This document shows, one piece after another, positions 39,890 to 53,300 of a DNA stretch of 64,000 nt. Source of the stretch: Fratercula arctica (Eukaryota > Chordata > Aves > Charadriiformes > Alcidae); the NCBI GenBank assembly GCA_947846985.1, contig CANTUZ010000003.1, positions 94,950,674 to 95,014,673 on the forward strand, given 5' to 3'. The translations under genes were made by a program, and so were the position numbers. A model generated the notes under the pieces. It made no database searches and was not told the DNA's origin. It saw only the letters and a list, made by a program, of their open reading frames with translations. Within the stretch, counting starts at the first letter, position 1; every line of letters begins with the position of its first letter.

Positions 39890-40290
39890 GGTGTCCCTAG
39901 TCACCACAAAGGAAAATGTGGGTTGAAACTGGATCAAGCTTCTTGCTCTCTTCAAAATTCTTTTGCTAGTTGTTTGGGGTTTTTTATACTCTTTATTGTA
40001 TTTTGCCATGTATTCACACCTCCCATGCTGGTCTGTCTAACTCCGGGAGACATTCATACTTTCAATGAACTCAGGGAGAAACATTTACACCACCAACTGA
40101 TCCACGCGACTGTTGATAGCTGTTCACCTAAAACAAAGGCCACCCTCTGGTCCCCTTTGTGTTGAGATAAAGTCAGCTTCTTTGCAACACCTACATGGAG
40201 TCACACCCTACATTATTCCCTGACCTTCATGGGCACGTGGTCTTTGCCAATCTCCGAGCCTTCGTCCACTGTAGGGATTTATTGGTCAGT
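39890..40290. other. Unassigned GC-richer segment, possible degraded LTR
   Basis: Richer in C and GC than its surroundings, with TGTCCCTAGTCACCACAAAG at its left end and GGGATTTATTGGTCAGTCAT at its right. Composition and ends suggest an old insertion. The 115-residue ORF crossing it (39818-40165) shows no domain. No target duplication or related copy was found in the window. Confidence 0.25.
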
Positions 40291-41291
40291 CATAGCCACT
40301 CTTATGTGAAAACATTTCCTATGATTAGTATTACCTGCTTTTTAGATTTTTTTGGAGGGTATTAGATACAAATCCAATAATCATGAAATGTACAGTGTAT
40401 GAAAAAAAGTATTATTAACAAATTACCATACATTTGCAGGTTTTTTTCCAATTGTACATAAATACTAAGAACTGATATAAGTGTTAACATGATATTACTT
40501 TTTCTTGAGGGTGTTAAGTAGCTTGCTTGTATCCATGGCTGATAATTATCCATGATCTTTGCAATAGGTGTTCATTTAACATTTGGTAACGCTCGCTGAA
40601 ATGTGAAAATTTCCGTGTAACTTATTTAGATTTGTATAAGCTATTTATCAACTGGAAATAGTTGTTTATTACTTTTCTGGGCAACTATTTGCAACCCTGC
40701 ATTCTCTTAACCTTAGACTTTGAAAATCAGATTTGAGGAATTGAACTTTCTCTGTTCATGCCTAGGCTCGCCAGTCATAAACCACTTCCTATACGAAAGC
40801 TAAATAAACAAGTTTAAGAGACCCACCAGCTTTAGCACAGATCATGATGAAGTTAATATACAGCTTCTGGTTCAGATTCTGTTAATAACTTGCGAGATCT
40901 TGCCCAAATCTCGACTGTAATAAAGCTTATAGTGACAATGGGTACTGTGGAGTCATAAGAGGTCAATTGTTCAGAGAAAAGATTGACATAGCTTCAGATA
41001 TGTGAGTGAAACCATGGCAGCTAAGACAGCTCAGGGTTTGCGTCCACTGCTTTTGAATATTTTAAATGTTGTAACCCATCTGTGAGGAGTTTCATCTTCA
41101 AATCTTAACAAGAATATCATGAGAGCAGTGACCAGCTTATGATTTATTAAATGTAGTTGGACAGTTTTTAGATTCTGAAACAAACACCAGGGACCAGCAG
41201 ATTGCTGCTTTATCAGTTAAGCTTTAAATGCGAGCAGAGTCTGTTAACATAGCTGTTCACCACTCTACTGTTATTGAAATGGAATGAAGCT

Positions 41292-41537
41292 GCATCAGGG
41301 GAAGTTCAGATTGGATATTATGAAAAGGTTCTTCACTGAAAGGGTGGCCTGTCACTGGAACAGACTCCCCAGGGAAGTGGTTATGTCACCAGCCCTGTCA
41401 GAGTTCAAAGAACGTCTGGATGATGCCCTTAGTCATATGGCTTTTTTTAGATAGTCCTGAGACGAGCAGGGAGTTGGACTCAATGATCCTTATGAGTCCC
41501 TTCCAACTCAAGATATTCTAAGATTCTATGATTCTAA
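41292..41537 (+). repeat. CR1 LINE 3' fragment
   Basis: Sense CR1 3' end, about 245 bp: an ORF2 end encoding [10 protein letters not shown] and WNRLPREVV, a stop, and a tail with GTCCCTTCCAACTC and AGATTCTATGATTCTAA. It lies about 210 bp before the reverse LTR at 41747. Confidence 0.95.
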
Positions 41538-41746
41538 ATCCGTGAAGAAAATGAATTTAAAAAGATGATCAAGAGGATCATTATGACAAACTGATCTCCT
41601 CTTACCCATTGTTCCAACTCGAATTAAAAGATAGATTTTGTTAAGCAATAATTCTTAGTGAATTCTGAAATGCTTGGGTCATAGCCATATAGCTAACCTT
41701 CCCTTTCTTCACTCTCTTCCCAACTCCTTCAAAGAACTTTGATGAC

Positions 41747-42830
41747 TGTGGTAAGTTAACTTTGTCTGGATGCCAGGTGCACACCAAGCCGCTCTATAAC
41801 TCCCCTTCTTCAGCTGGACAGGTGGAGAAAAATATGAAGAAAGGCTCACGGGTTGAGATAAGGACAGGGAGATCACTCACCAATTACTGTCACAGGCAAA
41901 ACAAACTCAACTTGGGGAAATTAATGTAATTTATTGACAATTAGAAGTCAGAGTAGAATAATGAGAAACAAAAGCAAATCTTAAAACACCTTCTCCTCAC
42001 CCCTGCCTTCTTCCTGTGCTCAACTCACTCCCAATTTTTTTCTACCTCCTCCCCCTGAGCAGCCCAGGGGGAAGGGGAATGGAGGTTGCAGTCAGTTCAT
42101 CACACGTTATCTCTGACGCTCCTTCCTCTTCACGCTCTTACTCTGCTTCAGCATAGGGTCCCATCCGTGGGAGACAGTCCTCCACCAACTTCTCCAATGT
42201 AAGTCCTTCTCATAGGCTGCAGTTCTTCAACAACTGCTCCAATATGGGTCCTTTCCACATGTCCTTTCACAGGATGCAGTCCAGGAATGAACTGCTCCAG
42301 CATGGACTCCTCTTCATGGGCTCACAGTTCTTCCCAGGAGCCTCCTGCAGCGAGGGGTCTCCACAGGGTCACAGACTTCTTCTAGCCCATCCACCTACTC
42401 TGGTATGGGGTCCTCCACAGGTTGCAGGTGTATATCTTGTCCACCATGGACCTCGATGGGCTGCAGGGGACCAAGCTGTTTCACCATGGTCTTCACCACG
42501 GGCTGCAGGGAAATCTGTGCTTCAGTGCCTGGAACACCTCCTCCGTCTCCTTCTTCACTGACCTCGGTGTCTGCAGAGTAGTTTCTCTTACGTATTATCA
42601 CCTTCTCTCTTCTGGCTTCTGTGGTGCAGCAGTTTTTTCCCCCTTCTTAAATATGTTATCACAGAGGTGCCGCCACCATTGCTGATTGGCTTGGACTTTG
42701 CCAGTGGCAGATCTGTTTTGGAGCCGGTTGGCACTCACTCTGTCAGTCATGGGGGGGAAGCTTCTAGCATCCTCTCACAGAAGCCACTCCTGCAGACCCC
42801 GTGCTACCAAAACCTTGCCAGGTAAACCCA
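41747..42830 (-). mobile_element. Long LTR in reverse orientation with internal degenerate repeats
   Basis: About 1.1 kb. The left side has TTGTCTGGATGCCAGGTG, CACGGGTTGAGATAAGGACA, and AACTTGGGGAAATTAATG near a reverse polyadenylation signal (AATTTATTGAC). The middle (about 42150-42540) is a run of imperfect 40-50-bp units of the type CTCCAGCATGG...TCC...GGGCTGCAG. The right side has CTTCTTAAATATGTTATC, GGAAGCTTCTAGCATC and CCAAAACCTTGCCAGG. These blocks are common in avian LTRs and recur in part at 30342-30870. Exact ends are uncertain, and I found no convincing target duplication. ORFs here on both strands (for example 42244-42561) come from the repeats and are not genes. Confidence 0.8.
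42150..42540 (-). repeat. Imperfect tandem units inside the LTR
   Basis: Successive segments share the words TCCAGCATGG or TCCAATATGG, GGTCCT and GGCTGCAG at intervals of roughly 40-55 bases. The units are too diverged to give a fixed period by eye. Confidence 0.6.
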
Positions 42831-42969
42831 AAACTAAAAGAATTCTTATCTACAGAAAACTCACTCCTGGAATATTGGCTGTTCATTTAAGGCATATCAT
42901 ATTTATAAATTACTTTCCCCACTGTAGGCTCAGATAATATTAACAATGTCAGTGAGTCTTGATTTAATG

Positions 42970-43300
42970 TGTTTCAGTTTGTGCCCGATTCCTCTTGTCC
43001 TGTCAGTGGGGACTACTGAGAAGTCTGGCTGCCTCATCTTCATTCCCTCCCATCAGGTATTTATACACATAGGTAAGATCCCCCAGAGCCTTCTTGCTTC
43101 CAGGTTAAACAGCCCCAGCTCTCTCAGTTTATCCTCATATGAAAGATGCTCCAGTCCCTTAATCATCCTACTGGCCTTTCTCTGGACCCAATCCAGTATG
43201 TTCATACCCTTCTTGTACTGCAGAGCCCAGAACTGGACACAGAACTCCAGTTGTGGCTTCACCAGACCTGAGTGGAATCTCCCTATGAACACAAGCAAAC
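42970..43300 (-). repeat. CR1 LINE fragment, antisense half of a head-to-head pair
   Basis: Antisense CR1 ORF2 C-terminal region without the extreme 3' tail: TTCAGTTTGTGCCCG near 42973, CAGCCCCAGCTCTCTCAG near 43110, and CCAGAACTGGACACAGAACT near 43228. On the minus strand it reads through the WVQRKASRMIKGLEHL-like segment. It ends at poly-T and is followed by CR1 in the opposite direction. Confidence 0.9.
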
Positions 43301-43302
43301 AC

Positions 43303-43328
43303 TTTTTTTTTTTTTTTTTTTTTTTTTT
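43303..43328. repeat. Poly-T run (26 T)
   Basis: An unbroken run of 26 T between two CR1 fragments of opposite orientation. It could be a poly-A tail of an antisense retrocopy or simple expansion at the junction. Confidence 0.95.
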
Positions 43329-43329
43329 A

Positions 43330-43512
43330 CTGTGAGGGTAGACAAACACATGGGCAGGTTGCCCAGGGAGGTTGTGATGTCCCCATCTGTGTATGTATTC
43401 AAAACCTGACTGGACACAGTCCTGGGCAGCCGGCTCTAGGTGATCCTGCATGAACATGAGGCTGGACAAGATGACCCCCAGAGGCTCCTTCCAACCATTC
43501 TGTGATTCTGTG
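43330..43512 (+). repeat. CR1 LINE 3' tail, sense half of a head-to-head pair
   Basis: CTGTGAGGGTAGACAAACAC, GGTTGCCCAGGGAGGTTGTG and CTCCTTCCAACCATTCTGTG are typical of the last 180 bp of CR1, ending with ATTCTGTGATTCTGTGG. Confidence 0.93.
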
Positions 43513-46500
43513 GAAGCCAAATATAGAACTCTAAATTCAAATTACACTTCTATTTGTAGAACTGGGTATTCTGTTGCCAACAACCTACAACTGTAGGTTG
43601 ACATTAGTATCACATCCTTGACTGTAATACTTCAAGTTTGATCTTTGATTACCTATCTCAGGTATCATTTTTTAGCTAAGTCTTTTCCACAGAAGCCAAG
43701 CCCCAGTGTTACAGACCTTGATTTGTCATGAAATAATTTATCTGTTCTAACATTCAAATCTTCCATATGATCTAAAAGCCAATAAAATTCAGCTATCGTT
43801 CCATGAAAGAAAATCATCTAAATATTATTAGAAATGATGTCATAATTATAAATCTGTTTACTTCAGATTTTTTCTATCTATATTTCTGCATGACACAATA
43901 CAGCAGACTGTGCAAATAATAATAAAAATAATAGGCAACTTCTAGACTAGGAGTACTGAAATATCACCTTTTATAGATATTAGAAATGTATCTGTTTTCA
44001 TTATTTATATAATGCAGAAATACAGCTTTATTTTAAACAAAGTAAACTTGTGAAATTGTGCTTTTTCTAGAGAAGAGATTAGAAACATTGTTCAGATGTG
44101 CAGATTTTAAGAGCTAGTGATGCTTAATCCTGATAAAGGACCCTAAGAAGTGAAAACAATTTGTGACAATTGAATTTCACAGATGGAAAAGTAGAGTAAT
44201 ACTACTGCAAAATGCAAGATCATGAATTAAATCATACATCAAATAAAAGTAATTGCAAATGTCTCAAATGGATATTGAAATCTCCAAGTATAGCTCATGG
44301 ATTGCAATGTGTTACGGAAGTCAACAGATGAAATGTTTTAAACAGATACTGCTTTTTGAATAAGAATGCTCATGCACAAAAAAACCTGACAAAATGTTAG
44401 AAAACATACACAATCCAAAAGTGAGAATAAAACATAATTAGATTGTAAATTTCAATTATGTGAGGTGAATTCTCCAGTAAGTTAGCCAGTATATCTGAAA
44501 CTAATTCCTTTTTCATTTAATATTTGTGAAAATAACTCAAAACAAAAACAAAAAAATCCCATGAACAGCTAAATAGGATTTTCTAAAAGTAAATGGCTGC
44601 ATTTTTGTCAACATATGCACATTCCTTCAGAAAAGAAAATGCTATGAACTAAAAATATTTTATAGCTTCTAGAATGTTGACACCACTTTCTGAAAAGCGT
44701 CAGAAGCCATTTTACCAACAGTTAGTTGAATTAATTTTCAGATATTATTTAAATAATAGTTAATATAATGTTCCAAATTTACTATATGTTAAACATTGTC
44801 TTTAAGTCTTCTTAATGTTGAAGACTTTTTTATGTTAAAAATGTGACTCTGACTGATGCTATTTGTAACCCAGGCTGAAACTATATAGAATTTAGGTAAA
44901 AATTTCCAGTGTCTTCATTTCAAATGTTGCGTAACATTTGTAATGCCAAAATAAGAATAACAAAACTTGGAAACCCAGAAAATCTTTCCTTAGTTCTTGA
45001 ATTATCAAGGTTTTGTGTTTCAGTTCAGATGAAACATTTACTTTTAACCACTCTTATCAAGAGATGGACAATATATCCTCTGGATTGCTTTTAGAACTTC
45101 TTATGTAGTTCTCAGCTTGACCAATTAATTTTATAGGTTTCTCTGTAAGGTACATCTGTCTCCCTCTACTTTTGATAGATGGTATTAATTTTATTTCTTT
45201 GCTTGCATTTTGCTGTGGTTTACATAATACGTTAAAATAAGTGCGACTGGGCAGCAGAGAAGGAAGTTATGTATGTTCCCTGTCCTAACTGATGCATATG
45301 GATACCTCTATGGAAAGAATGAAAGATTGTTCTTTGTCTGATTGCAGCTCAGTATAAGCTTTTGAAGAAGTTCTTGCAATGCAGGGGGTGTGCAAGAACC
45401 TCAGTAAGTAAGGATTGTCAAGCATGAACAGAGCCAGCGAGATCTTGGAATGACCAGGGAGGAAGCTTCAGAGACTACAGGAAATACAGACAGGGTTTTC
45501 TACTTTCCTAGAGACAACAGTGTGGATTTTTTCAATTCAAAAGGCCTCTGAAAATTGCTGGACCATAGGAAAAGGTATACAATTCAGTCACACAATGGGT
45601 ATTAGCAATGCTGTTTAACAAATCCTTCTCTTCTTGTCTGATCAACTCTAATTTATAAGTTTCTTTTTCTAATAATCAGAGAAATCCAAAACCATTTGGC
45701 TCCAAAAAAAAAAAAAATGAAAAGGGGTGCATCTATTTAAAAGCTGTAGGTGATTCGGGGTCAGCAACCATCAATCAGTTTCTAGTTTTAGAAGTCCTGG
45801 AGAGATTTCAGTATTTTTTCATTTTTGTCAGCTGTTCTAAGGGTTTGGGTTTGTTTTGCTTTGGGGCTTTGGTTTTGTTTGTTTTTTTCTTTTTTCCCCT
45901 GAGCTCTGCTGAGTTTTACTGAAACCTACCAGGAAAAATGAAGTGCTCTCAGCAGGAAGCATTGAACCAGTTTCTGCTTTCCTCTGACAATTACAGTCTG
46001 CACGCTTCCCTCAGAGCTGAAAGCTACTCTGGCACATGCACCTTTCTCATGAATGATCAGCAGAACAGCAAGGAATCTCTCACAGTTGTGTGAGAAATTA
46101 ATTTTCTGAGATCATAATGAGAGTCTGAGTAAAATATATGAATTTTATCCATCCAAAAAGTACCACTGGAGCAATGTTGTTTTAAGAAAAGAAAATCAAA
46201 GTTCAGATATCAATGTAAATTAATTTTAATGCATCAGTAACCTTTTTGCTCTGAGACAGGAAGCGTTGCTGCTTTGACTAGTAACACAAGTATAGTTGAA
46301 TAACATCACCACTTGAATAAAAGCAGCAGGAGGTCCAAACCAGATCTTTTCAGGCAATTAAATTCAAGCACAGTCTTATCAGAGTTTTATAAAACTTTCT
46401 GTCTTACAGTGTGTTTCTGCAAGTTAAACAGGTGACAAGTTACCTTCTTCCTCGCAAGTAGAGAGTTTGAATGCTGTTTCAGGAACACTAAGACATGTCA

Positions 46501-47545
46501 GCAAAAGATAACTCATTGTGATCATTATTTGTGATAAGAATAGGGAGAAAAATGTTGATACACCAATTTTTTTTTTTTTTTTTTTTTTGCTATCATCAGT
46601 TGGTTTTTTTTCGCTATTTGTAGAGTCTTGATTACTCCCTGATTATCCATTTCAGCTGACGTTTTAGAAGAACTGCAAGTTCCTTTCTAACATTATACTT
46701 ATTAACTCGTCATATAATTTTGACATCAAGACTGAAATTCTCTTATGCAATCCACATGATACCTTCTTCAAAATTTAGTTTAAAATTCTATTCATCGCAT
46801 CTTGACTAGTGGAAAGGTTGGCTTTGAAGACTATCTTATTTTTTGGTGCTGGAAGTGCATCTGCTGCAACTTAAACTCAGATAGATGAACTGATTATTGA
46901 CAGTGACTTCTAAAGGCGTGGCTTATATTCAGAGTGTTAATAGTGACTTCTAAAGACCTAGGAGGATTTAATAATCTGCCTATTTAGTCAGGTTTTTCAA
47001 AATAAATGCAGTTAGAATTGTGAGCTTTCTGAATTTTCATTCTTATCCCTGAAATACAGATGCTTCAAATTCCTTATTCTGTGAATTCATACAAGAATTA
47101 TTATGGAGGCAACTAAAACCCACAGAAAATGGTACATAACCATCATAGATGGCATTAATTGCCATTTTTTATTGGATAAGAAGCCTAAACTAAATTCCTC
47201 TTCATTAGAAACAAGTCCTTCAAGTCAGTCTAGATGAGAATGTAGTTTGGAGGAGCAGTGGGGAGGGTGTTTAATTCCTTTTTGTCCTTGTAACGTAGTG
47301 ATTTGCAAAATTCTAGCAAAGATAAACCAGTTATTCAGTTTCTCTTGTTGCCTAGTGTACCCTTGTACACTTGGTATCAAATATAGTAAATCTTAACATT
47401 TTAAGTGGAATGGCTTTGTTAATTCTATCATTAAACAGAAGCTACTGTCACCTCTAGTAGGAATTTTCATAAGAGATCTATTAGGAATATACGACATGAA
47501 CGTTGTTACTTATAGTGACGATGCATTCCCCATGTGTATGCATTT
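43513..47545. other. No gene recognised
   Basis: Unique AT-rich DNA. A 14-bp word, AGTGACTTCTAAAG, occurs twice about 40 bp apart near 46900-46955; nothing else stands out. Confidence 0.6.
46567..46588. repeat. Poly-T run (22 T)
   Basis: Uninterrupted T run in unique AT-rich sequence; no retrocopy is visible next to it. Confidence 0.95.
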
Positions 47546-47671
47546 CCTTCCTAGGGAAGTGGTTGAGTCACCATCCCTGGAGGTATTTAAAATATGTGTA
47601 GACGGGGAGCTTAGGGACATGGTTTAGTGGTTTATGGGTGGACTTGATGATTCTATGATTCTATGATTCTG
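47546..47671 (+). repeat. CR1 LINE 3' tail
   Basis: About 125 bp: CTAGGGAAGTGGTTGAGTCA, CCATCCCTGGAGGTATTTAA, then GGTGGACTTGATGATTCTAT and three ATTCTATG-type tail words. Confidence 0.95.
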
Positions 47672-50600
47672 TTTACACATTGTGCTAAGAATGAGATTTC
47701 ATCACTATGTTATCCTAAATATTTATCTGTGACTACATATTGCATGTGTTGTTAGTGCCTGTTTGGCAGCTATGGAATATTTACAAGAAAATTGTAGTTG
47801 CTGCATCTGAATTCATAATGTCTAGGATTAAGTAAAACACAACACTACTGAACCGAGAATTATCATTTAGACCCTTTAACATTGTGAGTAATACAATTTA
47901 ATTTATTGTCATTATTCACAGATTCAATTATTTTGCTTTTATATATAATACATTCCAAAATACTAGTAAAACAGCAGTCGTATATTCTGGACATGTCATA
48001 TTCTTGGTCATACATTCTGGGCAATTATTTTTTCAGGTAGATATAGACGTTGTCTTTTGTCTTGTGCTTCCCAGCTCCCTGAAAGAGTATAATCATATCC
48101 TACATTAAAAGCCTGAAGACATTTTTCTAGCAACTGAATATTTCCAGAGCCCGTTGTCTAGTCTTGAGGCTTAATGGGATTGTCTGACCTATCCAAACTA
48201 CCACTTTTTCTTTGCCTCCAGAACCTGTGTCTGCACTCTGACTGCCTATAGGGAATGATATTTGGCCTGACATCTCACAAATTGTGCTTCAGAACTGACT
48301 GTTAAAGTAAGAGTTGATAATGGTCACAATTGTTCCAAAACCCAACCTAATAGTTTAACAGTATAGAAGATCAATGTCTTTTTCGCACTTCCTAGAGCTG
48401 GAGTGCGCTAGGTACGTTCTTGAAGCATTTATTTCAGTTTTGTTTCATCTGAAGGTTCCCTTGTTCTGAGATTGCTACATTATGTGAACTGAAGTATGCT
48501 AAGAGGGGATGATTTGGAGTTGATTTTGGAAATATATTTCATTTTGGAGTTGATTTTGGAAATATATTTCTAATCTTAATGAAAAGATCACTGTAAACAC
48601 ACCTATAAAATACGTACCTCAAAAAACTGCAAAGATATGGAAACAAGGTGACGATTTAAAATTGATTTGTGGATCTGGATGTCTAGTGCAGTAAAGACCA
48701 ATTTGCTCTGCATCAGAGACTTATGTCCTTAATATGGTTCCACATTTTGAATACTGAAGTTGTAAAAGATATAGAAGAATGAGATTCTTAAGAATACACC
48801 TACATGGAAGTTAATGTACAGTTGATCTTCATTTAGTATGAATTGTCATAGTGACTACTTCCCAAATTTAGAAATATGCCACTTCTAGTAGAAACGAACA
48901 AAAAAGTATTGAAAAATCCTAGAAACAAGGTCAAAAAACAAAATCTCTGTAATTATTTTCTATTTGTAAGAAACTGTATGCTATCTGAAATTGACCTTTT
49001 CTAAGTCTAGCAATTTGAATAACTACTAATCTGTGTTGGCAACATACTCATGAAAGTTTCAGGCTTTTAAAAACAAGTTACAACCAACTATCCAACTGCA
49101 TCTAGATTTTTCAGTCAGTTGAAGAATGAAGAATGAAAAACATATTGAAAGTTCATTCCAATATATAAAACAAAAAGCTAAAAATACACTGAGAGTCAGA
49201 TTTAGTACAAAATCAACCATTGGTGGACACATAAATGGTTTTACATGTAGAGTTGTTCATGGTATGGTAATCTTCCATTAAACTGAGAAATGCTAACATT
49301 CAAGGTCTAATTGTGCTCATGGTACAGTGCTCATTACTGCACGATCTGTTAACCTTTGCTTTTTCTTTGATGGTTTTATCTATCATTCACAGAGGTCTCA
49401 ATTCAAATTCACTGAAACTAGTGTAAATATTCCAATCAGCTGAGTGTAACATACTTCACATGTTTTGTGACTTGTTATATTATAAAATGGGCTGGTATCA
49501 CCATAGATAATTCAATTACATTAGCAGTACTTTTATCTCAAACTGTTTCATTGTTTAACCTTTTATGGAAAAAGAGTACTGTTTCCCTAAGAAAATTCAA
49601 GTAACTTTTCTAAGAAGTAAAATTAGCATATAATATTTGATTGTTTGGAATAAGCAAATTCTTCAAATGAAGGAAAAGGAATGAAGAACTATTGGCTGAC
49701 CTTCTCACATCTCTGATGAGGATTTATAGATTAAATTCTAATATTTGTATTTTTTGATATGTAGAAACAGTAATGAAAAAAACCCTCTCTAAAGTCTGTG
49801 CCTTTGAGATTTCAAAGCAGTAACACCTCATTCATGAATCACAATGCATTAATATTATGTACAGCAAACAATGTTTTAGAACAGTTGAGTATTCCACATG
49901 AAAGAAGTAAAAAGGAACACAGAAAGCAAATCTAATGTGCCTTCCTAAGTATTGTTTAGTAAAACAAATTGTTTCTGCATGAACAATAAAATCAGCAACA
50001 CAGGTGATACTATCTGGACAGCAGTGGAAATATATTATCACAAGAATTGCAGAGAAGGAAAAACCTCAAGGCAAATCCAGCAGTAAACATGGTGGGCAGT
50101 GGCAGAACACAAATATTGGTGGCTTATGTTCCCAATCTACATATTAATTCTATATACAATGAGTAAATACAGCTAAGCTTTTCTTTTGCATTTAGAATCC
50201 TCTTACAGTTTTACGTTGCCATTTACCTTTTATTTTTCATGCATTCTCCTTGAAAATCTTGTTTCCATTTTTAAAAAGTTTGCATGTACGTTACTGTCGT
50301 GACAAAATATTCTCAAAGTTTAAACACCAGAAGCAAAGTTAGCATGATGATGGGCAAGAGAAACGTGTACCCTGTTCTAACTCAATCTGTTTTCATTTCA
50401 TTCTTCATACACCACTAATCAGGGAAGCTGTTTGAAGGAATGTAACTGAAGTAAACACTCCATACGTGTTTCAATGATTGTCAGTGCTCTTTATCATTAT
50501 CACTGATGGTCACTTTCAGGACCTTGTTCTGTGATTGTGCTATAACTGTTAAAGATATTGAAGCTTCTTGTCCATTGTTGTGGACATTTTGTTGACAAGT

Positions 50601-52720
50601 ACAGCAGTGTTAAAGGACAAAACACATATTAAAATACTGCTGCCTTCTCTCTTTTAATACAGCTGTAGTGCAATTAACTAAATATGACTTATGTAAATTA
50701 GTATGTAGATTAAGAATTATGAGAAAGGTATTTTATCACAAGAACACAGTGTGTTCCGTAGCAATTTCCATTGTTAATATTTCTAGCAATGTTTTTTCCC
50801 CCAGGCACCATAAGCATCATCAGTGATTGCAGCAAACCTGTGAAATTCAGTAGAGTGAAGTCAGTGGGACTAGAAGGAATGCCATTCTCAGTAGCTTCTG
50901 AAATTGTGTTCAGGTTTGGATGAGATATAAACTGAATATGTCATTTCCTTCTCTAGTGTGTATTGTGACCTCAGGTTTCACCAAATGTTAATATGATCCA
51001 CTGTGACACTGCATCAGTAACACAACAGAGTGTAGGTGCTGGGACAACACAAGTTCTTCAGAGAATGTAGGAAAAGGTGCTGTATGAAGCATATTGACAG
51101 AGACAAGCATATTGACATATCCTCCATCAACTGGAGAAGCATATTTACTTTCTACAGGCATGCTCTGCATAGACCATCTATTCAAGCAAGCTCCCCCAAA
51201 GGTTTTAAGCTAAGAAATAAAGCCATGTTTTATTCAAACAGCATGTTTGATTATAAGCTTTTTAACAGAGAAAATCAAGGAAGACAGAACATACACAAAA
51301 AGGGTTTATTAACAGCTCTTACCTATTGCACTGTGTAAATCAATGATCCCAGTCATTTCAATGACTTTCTGGCTTGCCTCAAATTTTGCATGTTTCAGTC
51401 CTTAGAAAGTATTGTCACTGTTTTGGAGGCCTGTGACTTCTAGTTAAGAGTTGCAAGCACCCAGCTCCCTACTTTGCCTGCCTCACCAATCTCTTGAACC
51501 TTCTCCCCCCAGCATGAAACTTTTCTTCATCCTTCTATCATCTCCTTCCGTCACCAATGAAAGGATAAACTAGATTCATGGGAATACACTTTTGAGCTCT
51601 CCTACAAAAGAAGTGATAACACTGAACAGAAATTAACTCAGGTTTCACTGGTGGTTGAGAGAGAGCATAGTAGAGCACTCAACTGGGGGGAAAGACTAAT
51701 GTGTTTTGGTTCTTGCATTTAAATTATAAAAAATACACTTCTTCCTTCTTATCGTGCAGCAAGTATACTTTAACAGACAAAGACACAATATCAAGATTTT
51801 TAGAGTGATTTTGTAATATTCCATTTATGAAAAGTCCTCCTTGGAGAAGTCCAGTAAGTCTCTTGAGGCCTAACTTTGCTTTACAGGAGTCACGTTGACT
51901 TTTCTACAATGTTTCATACCAAGGTAGTTTTAAATAAGAGGTCATACACAAAAATAATTTCATCTGTTTAATCCTTGAGCTCCCTTTGAACTGGGTATTT
52001 CATGGAGTCTGGTTCACTGTTGCAGTTGACTCTGTTTATTTTGTTGCAAATGCCTTCTATCAACACTTCAAACCCTAAGAAATCCTTTGCACCAGCCTCA
52101 TCAAACTCTTTCATAGTGAATATAAAGACATATAATTTAGTTTTTCTAAATATCTCCCTGAATGTTCTTTTGTACCCAGGATGTCTGTTGGTCATGGATC
52201 CTCCCTGTCAGGCTTTCTAGAGATTTGTTGTTGGTTTTGATACGATTATTTGCTCTTCGAATTCTTTACTTCCCTCTAGTGTTTTTGTATGAATCAATGT
52301 TTTCACATTCAACCTACCAGAGTCTGTGAATTTTTAATTTCATTTTTTTATAGGGAATTGCAGATTCTAAGGTCTGCTTCTTCCTTTCCTTCCCACAGCC
52401 TCCAGGTTAGCCATGCCAGCTCCCTTTTATCTATTTTTGAGCCCTGATTGAAATGTACACATTTTTCTCTGTCTCCAATACTGTAGTCTTAGATAGTCTG
52501 CTTTTAATATGAGCATTTAACACTATTACCTTCTTTTAAGCTTCCTTTTAACAAATTAACTGCATTCTTAATTTCTCTTTTCAAAACTGAAGACAACTGT
52601 GAACTTTTTTTTAACTTTTGTTCCTTCTACAAGCATTTTGAATCTAAGTACATGATGGCCACTGTAAGAGAGACAGTCTTCAATTCTGAATCAGGACATA
52701 TAAAATAACTAGAAACATTG
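47672..52720. other. No gene recognised
   Basis: Unique AT-rich DNA with the 30-bp duplication at 48511-48570. Confidence 0.6.
48511..48570 (+). repeat. 30-bp tandem duplication
   Basis: Two adjacent 30-bp units, 48511-48540 and 48541-48570, differ only in their first two bases. Confidence 0.97.
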
Positions 52721-53300
52721 ATTCATAGAATGGTTTGAGTTGGAAGGGACCTTAAAGATCATCTAGTTACAACCCCCCTGCCATGGGCAGGGACACCTTC
52801 CACTAGACCAGGTTGCTCAAAGTCCCATCCAGCCTGGTCTTGAATGTTTCCAGGGATGGGGCATCCACAGCTTCTCCGGGCAACCTGTTCCAGTGCCTCA
52901 CCACCCTCACAGTAAAGAATTTCTTCCTAATATCTTATCTAAATTTCCCCTCTTTCAGTTTAAAACCGTTACCCCTCATCCTATCGCAACAATCCCTCAT
53001 AAAGAGTCCCTCCTCATCTCTCCTATAGGCCCCTTTTAAGTACTGGAAGGTTGCTATAAGGTCTCCTCGGAGCCTTCTCTTCTCCAGGCTGAACAACCCC
53101 AGTTCTCTCAACCTGTCTTCACGGGGGAGGTGCTCCAGCCCCCGATCATCTTTGTGGCCCTCCTCTGGACTAACTCCAACAGGTCCATGTCCTTCTTATG
53201 TTGGGGACTCCAAAGCTAGACACAGTACTCCAGGTGGGGTCCCATCAGAGCGGAGTAGAGGGGCAGAATCACCTCCCTCGACCTGCTGGCCATCATGGCA
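52721..53300 (-). repeat. CR1 LINE 3' fragment
   Basis: About 580 bp of antisense CR1, the longest after the 12-kb copy. It starts with ATTCATAGAATGGTTTGAG, contains ACCCCCCTGCCATGGGCAGG and the ORF2 end region, and runs to the CACCTCCCTCGACCTGCTGG segment near 53270. The terminal block matches the fragment at 22603-22698 in reverse. Confidence 0.95.

Larger units (their letters stand above)
35015..41291. other. No gene recognised
   Basis: About 6.3 kb, mostly AT-rich unique DNA, with a TC run at 35.9 kb and the GC-richer segment at 39890-40290. Confidence 0.6.

Noticed and set aside
42244..42937. Overlapping ORFs of 68-105 codons on both strands
   Set aside because: They lie in the LTR at 41747-42830 or just past its edge and follow its internal repeats.
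43053..43520. 155-codon minus-strand ORF
   Set aside because: It reads through two CR1 pieces and the poly-T run (seen as poly-lysine); it is not a gene.
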